64,000 nucleotides of DNA from CAIZGX01 sp046048875 (GTDB taxonomy: Bacteria; Bacteroidota; Bacteroidia; Flavobacteriales_D; Sanyastnellaceae), in the NCBI GenBank assembly GCA_046048875.1, contig JBJOFG010000017.1:80616-144615 (forward strand), written 5' to 3'. The notes below the pieces were generated by a model. That model had not been told where the DNA came from. It made no database searches and worked only from the letters and a program-made list of their open reading frames with translations. Positions 57,073-64,000 of this stretch are shown in pieces. Every line of letters starts with the position of its first letter. Within the stretch, counting starts at the first letter, position 1. The position numbers were made by a program, and so were the translations under genes.

Positions 57073-58880
57073 TAGTTTAGAATCTTAGCGTTTTTAATGA
57101 GGTCTTCTCTTCCGGTATTGGCTGTTCCTCCCTTCAGATATTTCTCAATCATTAAGCTTGAAATAGGAGCTGCCCACGTTCCCCCGAAACCAGCGTATTC
57201 CACATAAACCGCCAAGGCGATTTTCGGATTTTCCTTCGGAGCGAAGCAAACAAAAACACTGTGGTCTTCACGTGGCTCATTTTGAACAGTTCCCGTCTTC
57301 CCGCAAATAACAATGTCCGGAAGTTTAATGCTATTGGCAGTTCCGCCCGGACCAACTACTTTCTCCATGGCGTTGACTACTGTTTCGAAATATTCAGGTC
57401 TCACGCCAACATCAACTCGTGTTACATATTCCGACCGTGCTGTTCCGCCTCTTCCAATTTGCTTCACAGTGTGTGGTGGAACATAGAAACCACGATTCGC
57501 AATGATGCAAGCAAGGTTACACATTTGAACCGGATTAATTAATAGCTCTCCTTCACCAATTGCGATAGAATAGATGGTGGAAAAATTCCAGCCTTCAGCG
57601 CCGTACTTCTTGTTGTAATATTCGGTGCCTGGAACATTTCCTTTCTTCATATTCGGAAGATCACTACCTAAATTGGAACCGAATCCTAGTTTCCGAATTT
57701 GCTCATTCCAAATAGAAAGTCCGATAGCCGCATCTTTTGCGCGGTTGTTTGGATCTCTATTCGCTTCAACCACACGCTGAAGGACACCGCGGAAATAGGG
57801 ATTGCATGAATGAACAATAGCCATTTCCAAATCATCCATGCTGTGCGCACCGTGACAGCCAATCAAACTTCTGTTACAAGGAATGCGGGTGTCTTTTGTA
57901 ATAGCGCCCAACTGCAAAGCCGTTAACGATTGCGCAAGCTTGAAAATAGATCCCGGCCTGTACTGCGCTTGTGTCGCGCGATTGAAAAGCGGTTTTAAAG
58001 GATCTTTAGCTAACGCCGCGAAGTTGGTTCCGCGCGCTCTTCCAACCAATAAATTCGGGTCAAATGTAGGTGCTGAAACCAAAGCAAGAATTTCTCCGGT
58101 AGACGGTTCAATCGCTACAATACATCCACGCTTGTTCTGCATGAGCATCTCACCATACTTCTGCAACTCGGCATCTATCGTCGCATACAAGTCAACCCCT
58201 TCTTGCGCGGCACTGTCCAACTGACCGTTGGCAACACTGTGTTCAACACCTAGGTTATCGCGATAGACATATTTGATTCCGCGCTTTCCGCGAAGCTCTT
58301 TCTCGTATGATTTTTCAATCCCGTTCAATCCGATATAGTCTCCCTTTCGGTAATCGGGATGATTCTTTAAAATTTCATTATTCACTTCACCCACATCACC
58401 TAACACCAATGCACCAAGATTTTCAGGATAGGTGCGTAAGGTTCTTGCTTGAACAAAAAATCCAGGGAACTTGTACAAGCGTTCTGCAAAAACCGCGTAC
58501 TCCTCCGGAAGCATTTGCTTGATTACCGGAGAGGGCTTGTATTTAACGTTGGGATAAGTAACCGATTTTTTTAAAATCTCTTTGAGCTCTTCGTAAGGTA
58601 GATTCACCAACTTACAGAACTCAAGCGTGTCAAACGGAAGAAGATCTTTCGGCAGTACCATGAGGTCATAAACCGTTTGATTCGTAACTAAGACCTTTCC
58701 ATTTCGATCGAAGATATTTCCCCGTGAAGGATAAACAACAACTTCTCGTTCTGTTAAGCGTGAGCCTTTATTTTTCCATTCACTTGTAGCAACCTGCAAC
58801 GCAAAGAGACGCACTATGTATATCACACAGATGGTTCCAACAATAAACAAGAAAGTGTACCGGCGATTGTCGTTGTTCAA
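57072..58880 (-). CDS. mrdA: Penicillin-binding protein 2 (elongation transpeptidase)
   Basis: A 602-residue class B penicillin-binding protein. One N-terminal membrane helix (about 9-27), the pedestal/dimerisation domain starting VYPSRGNIFDRNGKVL, and the transpeptidase domain with active-site serine in RPGSIFKLAQ, SxN-type HSCNPYF and CGKTGTVQN (KTG box). It crosslinks peptidoglycan in the elongasome with RodA and MreB-D. It overlaps rodA by one base and is 5 bases after mreD. Confidence 0.96.
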   Translation of the reverse strand: MNNDNRRYTFLFIVGTICVIYIVRLFALQVATSEWKNKGSRLTEREVVVYPSRGNIFDRNGKVLVTNQTVYDLMVLPKDLLPFDTLEFCKLVNLPYEELKEILKKSVTYPNVKYKPSPVIKQMLPEEYAVFAERLYKFPGFFVQARTLRTYPENLGALVLGDVGEVNNEILKNHPDYRKGDYIGLNGIEKSYEKELRGKRGIKYVYRDNLGVEHSVANGQLDSAAQEGVDLYATIDAELQKYGEMLMQNKRGCIVAIEPSTGEILALVSAPTFDPNLLVGRARGTNFAALAKDPLKPLFNRATQAQYRPGSIFKLAQSLTALQLGAITKDTRIPCNRSLIGCHGAHSMDDLEMAIVHSCNPYFRGVLQRVVEANRDPNNRAKDAAIGLSIWNEQIRKLGFGSNLGSDLPNMKKGNVPGTEYYNKKYGAEGWNFSTIYSIAIGEGELLINPVQMCNLACIIANRGFYVPPHTVKQIGRGGTARSEYVTRVDVGVRPEYFETVVNAMEKVVGPGGTANSIKLPDIVICGKTGTVQNEPREDHSVFVCFAPKENPKIALAVYVEYAGFGGTWAAPISSLMIEKYLKGGTANTGREDLIKNAKILN

Positions 58881-58885
58881 GGTAG

Positions 58886-59392
58886 TTAGCTGCTTTTCTT
58901 ATTTGGCGAAATTAAGAGTTGCGCCAAAATCATCAGCAATAAAGTTGCAATAGAACTTAACAAAATATGAAACAACTGAAAGAAGAATTTATCCCAGCGT
59001 AAAAATTCAAAAAAGATTAACCACGTATGATGAGCAAAGGTTAGAATTCCTGCATAAGTAGTATACCAAGCTAATCCCATTTTATGAATGGTTGGTTTCA
59101 AGTTGGAATCATATCCTTCACGTGGCGCCAACATGTTTTGCACCAGTGGTTGCAAATAGGCAAGGAGCAAACATGCCGAGGTGTGCAGCCCTGGAGGTCC
59201 TGTGAATAAATCCATAAGCACTCCAGTGAAAAACCCAATGACCAATAACAGCCATCGCGGCGTGTCGAATGGAAACATGAGCAAACTAAAAATGTATATG
59301 AAAGGAAGAACAAGCCCGTCAAACAATTGAATTCGACTTACAACCAAAGCTTGCAAGAGCACGAATAAAAATATGCGCAAATAGTTCATCAT
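58886..59392 (-). CDS. mreD: Rod shape-determining protein MreD
   Basis: A 168-residue membrane protein with five hydrophobic helices, matching MreD in length and position. RDGCY-type translations in other frames are shadows. MreD links MreB/C to the wall-synthesis complex in the inner membrane. The start ATG overlaps the mreC stop by four bases (ATGA type), and mrdA follows. Confidence 0.88.
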   Translation of the reverse strand: MMNYLRIFLFVLLQALVVSRIQLFDGLVLPFIYIFSLLMFPFDTPRWLLLVIGFFTGVLMDLFTGPPGLHTSACLLLAYLQPLVQNMLAPREGYDSNLKPTIHKMGLAWYTTYAGILTFAHHTWLIFFEFLRWDKFFFQLFHILLSSIATLLLMILAQLLISPNKKSS

Positions 59393-60228
59393 TCTTCTCC
59401 TCCGTCTGCAATGATTTGTTGTTGTTGAAGAGAATCAATCTCCATTTTCTGAAGATTCTTCACCACCTGTACCCACGCAACTTTTCTGTAATCAGTTGCT
59501 AATTTCACTTTTATTCGATGGAAGTTTTCTTCAGGTTTATCTTCCAACGCTTCAACACTTCCGATTAACATTCCCTCGGGGAAGTGGCTCGAAAATCCCG
59601 TGGTGACAACGGTGTCTCCGACATTCACATAGACGTGTTTCGGAATTTCCTTTACGAAAGCAAACAAGGGATCCCCGCCTGGCCACTCCAAAATTCCAAA
59701 CTCTCCCGTTCCTTTCATCTTTACTGAACCTTGGAATTTCGTGTGAAGAACCGGCATAACAATCGAATAATTCTTACTCACACTACTCACAATTCCAACA
59801 ATGCTACCGTTGGCAATAACACCCATTTCAATGCCAATACCCTCTGAGTATCCTTTATTCAAGGTGAGGTAGTTTCGCTTTCTACTTACGGTTGCGTTTA
59901 CAACTTTCGCAGGTGTGTACGTAAACTGTTGACGAACACCTTGCGCTTTGAAAGTCGCCGTGTCTGACTGTAAATAATTGTCTGGAAGAAGACTTCTCAA
60001 CGCTGCGTTTTCAATCGCAAGTTGATCGTTGATTTCAGCAAGTCTTAAATAGCTCGTGAACTCATCTCTTTTTTCATAGATGTATCCCGCGAAGTCAGAG
60101 CTGTGCCGAATAAATTCTTTTCGGTGAAAATTGTTTTCGGAAAATAAAACAATCATCGAAAAAACTTGAAGCACTAAGAACAACAAAAGCACGTGAAATC
60201 GTTGCAATAATGCTAAAAGATTACCCAT
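59389..60228 (-). CDS. mreC: Rod shape-determining protein MreC
   Basis: A 279-residue bitopic protein: one N-terminal helix (about 10-28), then a coiled coil (NDQLAIENAALRSLLPDN) and the beta-sandwich MreC domain with LTLNKGYSEGIGIEMGVIANGSIVGIV and GDTVVTTGFSSHFPEGMLIGSV. It scaffolds the elongation complex on the periplasmic side. It follows mreB by 20 bases and overlaps mreD by four. Confidence 0.95.
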   Translation of the reverse strand: MGNLLALLQRFHVLLLFLVLQVFSMIVLFSENNFHRKEFIRHSSDFAGYIYEKRDEFTSYLRLAEINDQLAIENAALRSLLPDNYLQSDTATFKAQGVRQQFTYTPAKVVNATVSRKRNYLTLNKGYSEGIGIEMGVIANGSIVGIVSSVSKNYSIVMPVLHTKFQGSVKMKGTGEFGILEWPGGDPLFAFVKEIPKHVYVNVGDTVVTTGFSSHFPEGMLIGSVEALEDKPEENFHRIKVKLATDYRKVAWVQVVKNLQKMEIDSLQQQQIIADGGEE

Positions 60229-60248
60229 TCTGCTTTCGTGTTAACGAA

Positions 60249-61274
60249 TTATTCGCGCATTAAGAATTGGAAGCGGTTGATGTTTTTCAACGCAATACCT
60301 GTACCTCGTGCAACTGCACGCAATGGGTCATCAGCTACGTGAACAGGAAGTTTGGTTTTACGATTGATGCGCACGTCTAAGCCACGAAGCAATGCACCTC
60401 CACCAGCTAAATAGATACCTGTTTTGAAAATATCTGCAGACAATTCCGGTGGAGTATTTTCCAAACAACTCATGATAGCTTCTTCAATTTTAGAAATTGA
60501 TTTGTTCAAAGCGTGAGCAATTTCCTTGTAAGAAACCATAATCTCTTTGGGAACACCCGTTACCAAGTCGCGACCGCGAACACTGTAATCAGCCGGCGGA
60601 TTTTCTAAATCATCGATTGCAGCTCCTACTTCAATTTTAATTTGTTCAGCTGTGCGCTCTCCAATTAAAATGTTGTGGTGACGACGCATGTAGTCTTCAA
60701 TGTCTTGTGTCAATTCATCTCCAGCTACGCGAATATTTTTGTCGGTTACAATTCCACCCAAAGCAATAACTGCAATTTCAGAAGTACCACCTCCGATGTC
60801 GATGATCATATTTCCCATGGGTTCTTCAACGTCGACTCCAATACCAATTGCAGCGGCCATTGGCTCGTGAATCAGGTAAACTTCTTTCGCTCCTGCGTGT
60901 TCTGCCGAATCTTTTACCGCTCGTTTCTCAACTTCAGTAATTCCTGATGGAATACAAATCACCATTCTCAATGAAGGCTGAAACATTTTCCCGCCCTTGT
61001 TAATCATTTTGATTAACCCCTTGATCATATCCTCAGCAGCATGGAAATCGGCAATAACCCCGTCTTTCAGTGGGCGAATGGTCTTAATATTTTCGTGCGT
61101 TTTACCGTGCATTTGCTGCGCTAAACGCCCAACAGCAACCGTTCTGCCGGAAACTCTATCGCGAGCTATGATCGATGGTTCATCTACAACCACCTTATCG
61201 TTCATGATAATGATTGTGTTTGCCGTACCTAGGTCAATGGCAATTTCTTGTGTTAGGAAACTAAAAAGTCCCAT
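60249..61274 (-). CDS. mreB: Rod shape-determining protein MreB (actin homologue)
   Basis: A 341-residue actin-family protein. Phosphate-1 (IDLGTANTII), phosphate-2 (MIIDIGGGTSEIAVIAL) and adenosine (IYLAGGGALLRGLD) motifs are all clear. It forms membrane filaments that direct elongation of the cell wall in rods. It is first in the operon mreB-mreC-mreD-mrdA-rodA. A consensus -7 element 48 bases upstream fits as operon promoter. Confidence 0.98.
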   Translation of the reverse strand: MGLFSFLTQEIAIDLGTANTIIIMNDKVVVDEPSIIARDRVSGRTVAVGRLAQQMHGKTHENIKTIRPLKDGVIADFHAAEDMIKGLIKMINKGGKMFQPSLRMVICIPSGITEVEKRAVKDSAEHAGAKEVYLIHEPMAAAIGIGVDVEEPMGNMIIDIGGGTSEIAVIALGGIVTDKNIRVAGDELTQDIEDYMRRHHNILIGERTAEQIKIEVGAAIDDLENPPADYSVRGRDLVTGVPKEIMVSYKEIAHALNKSISKIEEAIMSCLENTPPELSADIFKTGIYLAGGGALLRGLDVRINRKTKLPVHVADDPLRAVARGTGIALKNINRFQFLMRE

Positions 61275-61322
61275 GCTTTTCCTTCTTTAAAATCGGTTAA
61301 TTGAAAACGCTTCGATAAGCTA

Positions 61323-61330
61323 CAAAGATA
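61323..61330 (-). promoter_or_regulatory. -7 promoter element TATCTTTG of the mre operon
   Basis: Exact TAnnTTTG match on the minus strand, 48 bases before the mreB ATG. Confidence 0.5.
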
Positions 61331-61411
61331 AGCGCGCAACAAGCTTTCTAACGAATTGACAAGAATTTTTTTGTAGCGTTCGTTTTAGGTTATTTTCGCA
61401 AAAAAAATACT

Positions 61412-62011
61412 ATGTCATTCGAACTACCAAATCTACCCTACGCATACGACGCGCTTGAGCCACATATCGACGCTCGTACCATGGAAATTCATCACAGCAA
61501 ACACCACGCTGCATACACGACAAACTTGAACAACGCTATTGCTGGAACCGATTTAGAAAATCTTTCTATCGAAGAAGTAATGGTGAAAGGGTTCGACACA
61601 CCTGCAGTTAGAAACAACGGTGGTGGATTCTACAATCACAACTTATTTTGGGAGTTACTTTCTCCAAACGGAGGAAAAGTTACTCCAACTATGGAAGCCG
61701 CTATTAACGAGGCTTTCGGATCATTTGAAGCATTCAAAGATTTATTCGTTAAAGCTGCTACAACTCGTTTCGGTTCAGGTTGGGCTTGGTTGTGTGTGAA
61801 AGACGGAAAACTTGAGGTGTGCTCTACTCCAAACCAAGACAATCCACTTATGCCAAACGTAGGTTGCTCTGGATTTCCAATTTTAGGATTAGACGTTTGG
61901 GAACACGCTTACTATTTGAACTACCAAAACAGACGTCCAGATTACATTCAAGCATTCTTCAATGTGATCAATTGGGAAGTGGTTGAAGCTCGCTACAATA
62001 GCGCGAAGTAA
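61412..62011 (+). CDS. Superoxide dismutase (Fe/Mn family)
   Basis: A 199-residue protein. The four metal ligands are in EIHHSKHHAAY (first His), YNHNLFWELLSP (second), and LDVWEHAYYLNYQNRR (Asp and His). The N-terminus (FELPNLPYAYDALEPHIDARTMEIH) is canonical. Whether Fe or Mn is preferred is not decided. It destroys superoxide in the cytoplasm. A TATTTTCG element resembling the -7 box lies upstream. A terminator is shared with convergent lptB. Confidence 0.96.
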   Translation: MSFELPNLPYAYDALEPHIDARTMEIHHSKHHAAYTTNLNNAIAGTDLENLSIEEVMVKGFDTPAVRNNGGGFYNHNLFWELLSPNGGKVTPTMEAAINEAFGSFEAFKDLFVKAATTRFGSGWAWLCVKDGKLEVCSTPNQDNPLMPNVGCSGFPILGLDVWEHAYYLNYQNRRPDYIQAFFNVINWEVVEARYNSAK

Positions 62012-62032
62012 GACTTTCTCAAAAAAATAATA

Positions 62033-62060
62033 AAGCCCTCGAGACTCTCGGGGGTTTTTT
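62033..62060. terminator. Terminator between sod and lptB
   Basis: Stem CCCTCGAG / CTCGGGGG with loop ACT (one G-T pair), preceded by an A-rich tract and followed by six T. It serves the sod transcript and may act for lptB on the other strand. Confidence 0.8.
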
Positions 62061-62790
62061 ATTTGCGCTTACGTAATTCGAAATTCTGTCCGAGATATAC
62101 ACGGCGCACTTGCTCGTCGGAAGCCAATTCCTCGGCGCTTCCAGACTTTAAAATATTGCCGTCATAAAGCAAGTATGCGCGATCGGTAATGGTCAAGGTC
62201 TCTTGCACATTATGGTCTGTGATGAGTATTCCAATGTTGCGTTCTTTCAGTTTCCAAACAATACGCTGAATATCCTCAACAGCAATGGGATCAACACCTG
62301 CAAAGGGTTCGTCTAACAAAATAAATTTCGGATCAGTTGCAAGTGCACGCGCAATCTCCGTTCTTCTTCTTTCACCACCGCTGAGATGATGACCAATGTA
62401 TTTTCTTCTTTCCGTTAATCCGAATTCTTCCAACAGCGCATCTAACTTTTCCGATTGCTCGTTCTTGGAAAGCCCCGTTAATTCTAGCACTGCCTTAATG
62501 TTGTCTTCAACAGACAGCGATCGGAATATAGACGCTTCCTGCGGTAAATAGCCTACACCCATTTTAGCGCGCTTAAACATGGGCATATGAGTAATCTCCG
62601 TATCGTCGAGCAAAACCTTTCCCTGATTGGGTTGAATAAGTCCGGTAACCATGTAAAAGCTTGTTGTTTTTCCAGCTCCATTCGGACCTAATAAACCAAC
62701 AATTTCGCCTTGTTCAACATGAAACGAAACGTCTTTTACAACCGTTCTTTTCCCGTAAATCTTTTGAATGTTTTCTGCCCTAAGCTGCAT
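62059..62790 (-). CDS. lptB: LPS export ABC transporter ATP-binding protein
   Basis: A 243-residue ABC ATPase with Walker A GPNGAGKTTSF, Q-loop YLPQEASIF, signature LSGGERRRTEIARAL, Walker B FILLDEPFAGVDPIAV and the H-loop ITDHNVQE. These spacings and the GLTERRKYIGHHLSGGE context are typical of LptB, which powers lipopolysaccharide transport across the periplasm. The other Lpt genes are not adjacent. A near-consensus TATTTTCG lies 4 bases before the ATG. Confidence 0.94.
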   Translation of the reverse strand: MQLRAENIQKIYGKRTVVKDVSFHVEQGEIVGLLGPNGAGKTTSFYMVTGLIQPNQGKVLLDDTEITHMPMFKRAKMGVGYLPQEASIFRSLSVEDNIKAVLELTGLSKNEQSEKLDALLEEFGLTERRKYIGHHLSGGERRRTEIARALATDPKFILLDEPFAGVDPIAVEDIQRIVWKLKERNIGILITDHNVQETLTITDRAYLLYDGNILKSGSAEELASDEQVRRVYLGQNFELRKRK

Positions 62791-62806
62791 ACTGCGAAAA
62801 TAGGCA

Positions 62807-63403
62807 TCAAAGGGCTTCTATTTGCAATTGCCTCGGCAAAAGAGCAAAGGTCATGCGGTGGTGTTCGCATGCGCCAAGTTCCGCAATCGCCGAGCGATGC
62901 GCCTTGGTTGGATAGCCCATGTTGCGATCCCAAGCGTAATGCGGAAATTCTTCATGCAACTTCAACATAAATTCATCTCTGTGTGTCTTCGCTAAAACCG
63001 AAGCCGCAGCAATGTTCATGAATCGCGCGTCGCCCTTAATCATACACGTGTGCGTATATCCTTCCAACGGGTAAAACCTATTTCCATCTACCAATAAATG
63101 CGATGGCTTCTTCGCTAATTTCAACGTGGCGCGCTGCATTGCAGTTATTGAAGCGCGAAGAATATTCAACTGATCTATTTCCTGTGGTGAAACAAATTCA
63201 ACACTCCACGCAACGGCCTCTTTCTCAATAATACCGCGAAGCTCTTCGCGATTTTTTTTACTCATCTGCTTGGAATCATTCAACAACGGATGGGAAAATC
63301 CTTCAGGAAGAATGACCGCTGCCGCAACCACTGGACCTGCCAAGCAGCCTCTTCCAGCCTCGTCGAGGCCAGCTTCATTGGTATCTATGTGGAAGGGTAA
63401 CAT
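62807..63403 (-). CDS. rnhB: Ribonuclease HII
   Basis: A 198-residue protein from the ATG at 63403 (MLPFHIDTNEAGLDEAGRG); an upstream extension overlaps the terminator and is rejected. The acidic catalytic residues are in GLDEAGRGCLAGPVVAAAV (Asp-Glu) and HLLVDGNRF, with the later Asp in KGDARFMNIAAASVLAK. It removes ribonucleotides from DNA-RNA hybrids. It lies 16 bases upstream of lptB on the same strand. Confidence 0.95.
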   Translation of the reverse strand: MLPFHIDTNEAGLDEAGRGCLAGPVVAAAVILPEGFSHPLLNDSKQMSKKNREELRGIIEKEAVAWSVEFVSPQEIDQLNILRASITAMQRATLKLAKKPSHLLVDGNRFYPLEGYTHTCMIKGDARFMNIAAASVLAKTHRDEFMLKLHEEFPHYAWDRNMGYPTKAHRSAIAELGACEHHRMTFALLPRQLQIEAL

Positions 63404-63410
63404 ACTCTTC

Positions 63411-63446
63411 AAAAATAAAAAAGGGTCGGCCGAAGCCAACCCTTTT
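63411..63446 (-). terminator. Intrinsic terminator after the tonB-like gene
   Basis: Stem AAAAGGGT / ACCCTTTT with an inner GGC/GCC pair block and loop CGAA (one C-A mismatch). On the minus strand a T-rich tract follows. It lies 17 bases past the tonB stop, in front of rnhB. Confidence 0.85.
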
Positions 63447-63463
63447 CACAAAGTATTTATCGA

Positions 63464-64000
63464 TTAGTTATCTGCAAGCGTGAACTTAATCGGAATGGTC
63501 AAGAATACGCGTTGAGAAACCCCGTTTTGTTTTCCCGGGTTGAACTTGCCTAATTTCTTACAAGCTGCCAAAGCTTCTCTATCTAACCCTTTACCGCCTT
63601 CAACACCACGTGTTACCGTGAAGTTTGAAGGAGTTCCGTCCTTTTCAACAACGAAGTTCACGAATACTGTTCCTTCGATGTTTTGAGACTTCTCTTGCTC
63701 CGGGTAAGTAATGTTGTTATACAAAAACTCGTACAACGCCTTTTCTCCCCCTGGATAAGCTGGCATCTCTTGAACGAATGTTAAGACCGGCTCAGCCTTA
63801 TCTTTTTTATCATCAACTGGAGTATAAACCGCAATCGCATCAGATGGACCCATGGGTCCGTCTTCTCCTTCAGTGGTTTCGTCAGCAATTTTCTCATCTT
63901 TCAATTTATCTTGAGAAGGAGGAGGGGTCTCAACGTTCTCTTCAATAACGATAGAAGTAAATTGAATCTGACGCACACTTGGTGGTGGCGGTGGTGGTGG
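63464..64000 (-). CDS. TonB-family energy transducer, C-terminal part (partial at window edge)
   Basis: The frame is open to the window edge and reads Pro-rich (seven consecutive Pro codons) just before SVRQIQFTSIVIEEN, so the start lies outside. The last 80 residues form the TonB C-terminal domain: FVQEMPAYPGGEKALYEFLYNNITYPEQEK and GTVFVNFVVEKDG through FNPGKQNGVSQRVFLTIPIKF. TonB passes proton-motive energy from ExbBD to outer-membrane receptors, and Bacteroidota carry many such proteins. The Pro-rich spacer before it spans the periplasm. Confidence 0.92.
   Translation of the reverse strand, partial: PPPPPPPSVRQIQFTSIVIEENVETPPPSQDKLKDEKIADETTEGEDGPMGPSDAIAVYTPVDDKKDKAEPVLTFVQEMPAYPGGEKALYEFLYNNITYPEQEKSQNIEGTVFVNFVVEKDGTPSNFTVTRGVEGGKGLDREALAACKKLGKFNPGKQNGVSQRVFLTIPIKFTLADN

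Overview
The window reads as a chromosomal segment of a Bacteroidota bacterium, most likely order Flavobacteriales. The signs are: several type IX secretion (T9SS) cargo proteins with C-terminal sorting domains and a PorP/SprF protein; the large IspG isoform; a DUF6427/DUF6341-like pair; few Shine-Dalgarno sequences; and many exact matches to the Bacteroidetes -7 promoter element TAnnTTTG, often only 4 to 8 bases before the start codon. Genus cannot be fixed from sequence alone.

Layout. 1-1.2 kb: small membrane proteins (DUF4870-like and two TM2). 1.3-9.6 kb, minus strand: GH16 glucanase, gamma carbonic anhydrase, acyl-CoA carboxylase beta, an RsbW-like ATPase, a huge DUF4175-type coiled-coil membrane protein and an aldehyde dehydrogenase. 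9.7-11 kb: tRNA-Gln and dxr. 11-15.9 kb: AT-rich accessory region with a frameshifted DUF4160 gene plus DUF2442, a Fic protein, and an ECF sigma / membrane beta-barrel / lipoprotein cluster inserted at the 3' end of pheT, where the last 12 codons and stop of pheT are duplicated. 15.9-19.4 kb: pheT, tRNA-Pro, rlmF. 19.4-21.3 kb: toxin-antitoxin-like cassettes (DUF6934 with a 54-residue partner; ribbon-helix-helix antitoxin with MazF) separated by palindromic arrays. 21.2-45.7 kb: mostly housekeeping (purQ, glyS, ddl, purK, ispG, rlmN, hemW-like, folA-thyA) mixed with secreted, T9SS and signalling genes. 45.8-55.6 kb: CotH-type and beta-propeller T9SS cargo around a hybrid histidine kinase and a REC-SpoIIE phosphatase. 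55.7-61.3 kb: the rod-shape operon mreB-mreC-mreD-mrdA-rodA. 61.4-64 kb: superoxide dismutase, lptB, rnhB and the 3' part of a tonB gene.

The most unusual content is a family of intergenic 'beads on a string' arrays. Each array is a chain of different tiny palindromes of 7-18 bases, usually with a three-base loop and often with a C-GAA-G core, separated by a short linker that is constant within an array but differs between arrays (ATTC, ATCTT, TCAT, GAAT/GATT). Nine arrays lie between genes, mostly abutting stop codons of convergent genes. One array of the ATCTT/ACCTT type lies inside a cyclase-family gene, where its 12-base period is translated in frame as tetrapeptide repeats. Bead sequences vary while self-complementarity is kept, which points to selection or a generating mechanism acting on the hairpin itself.
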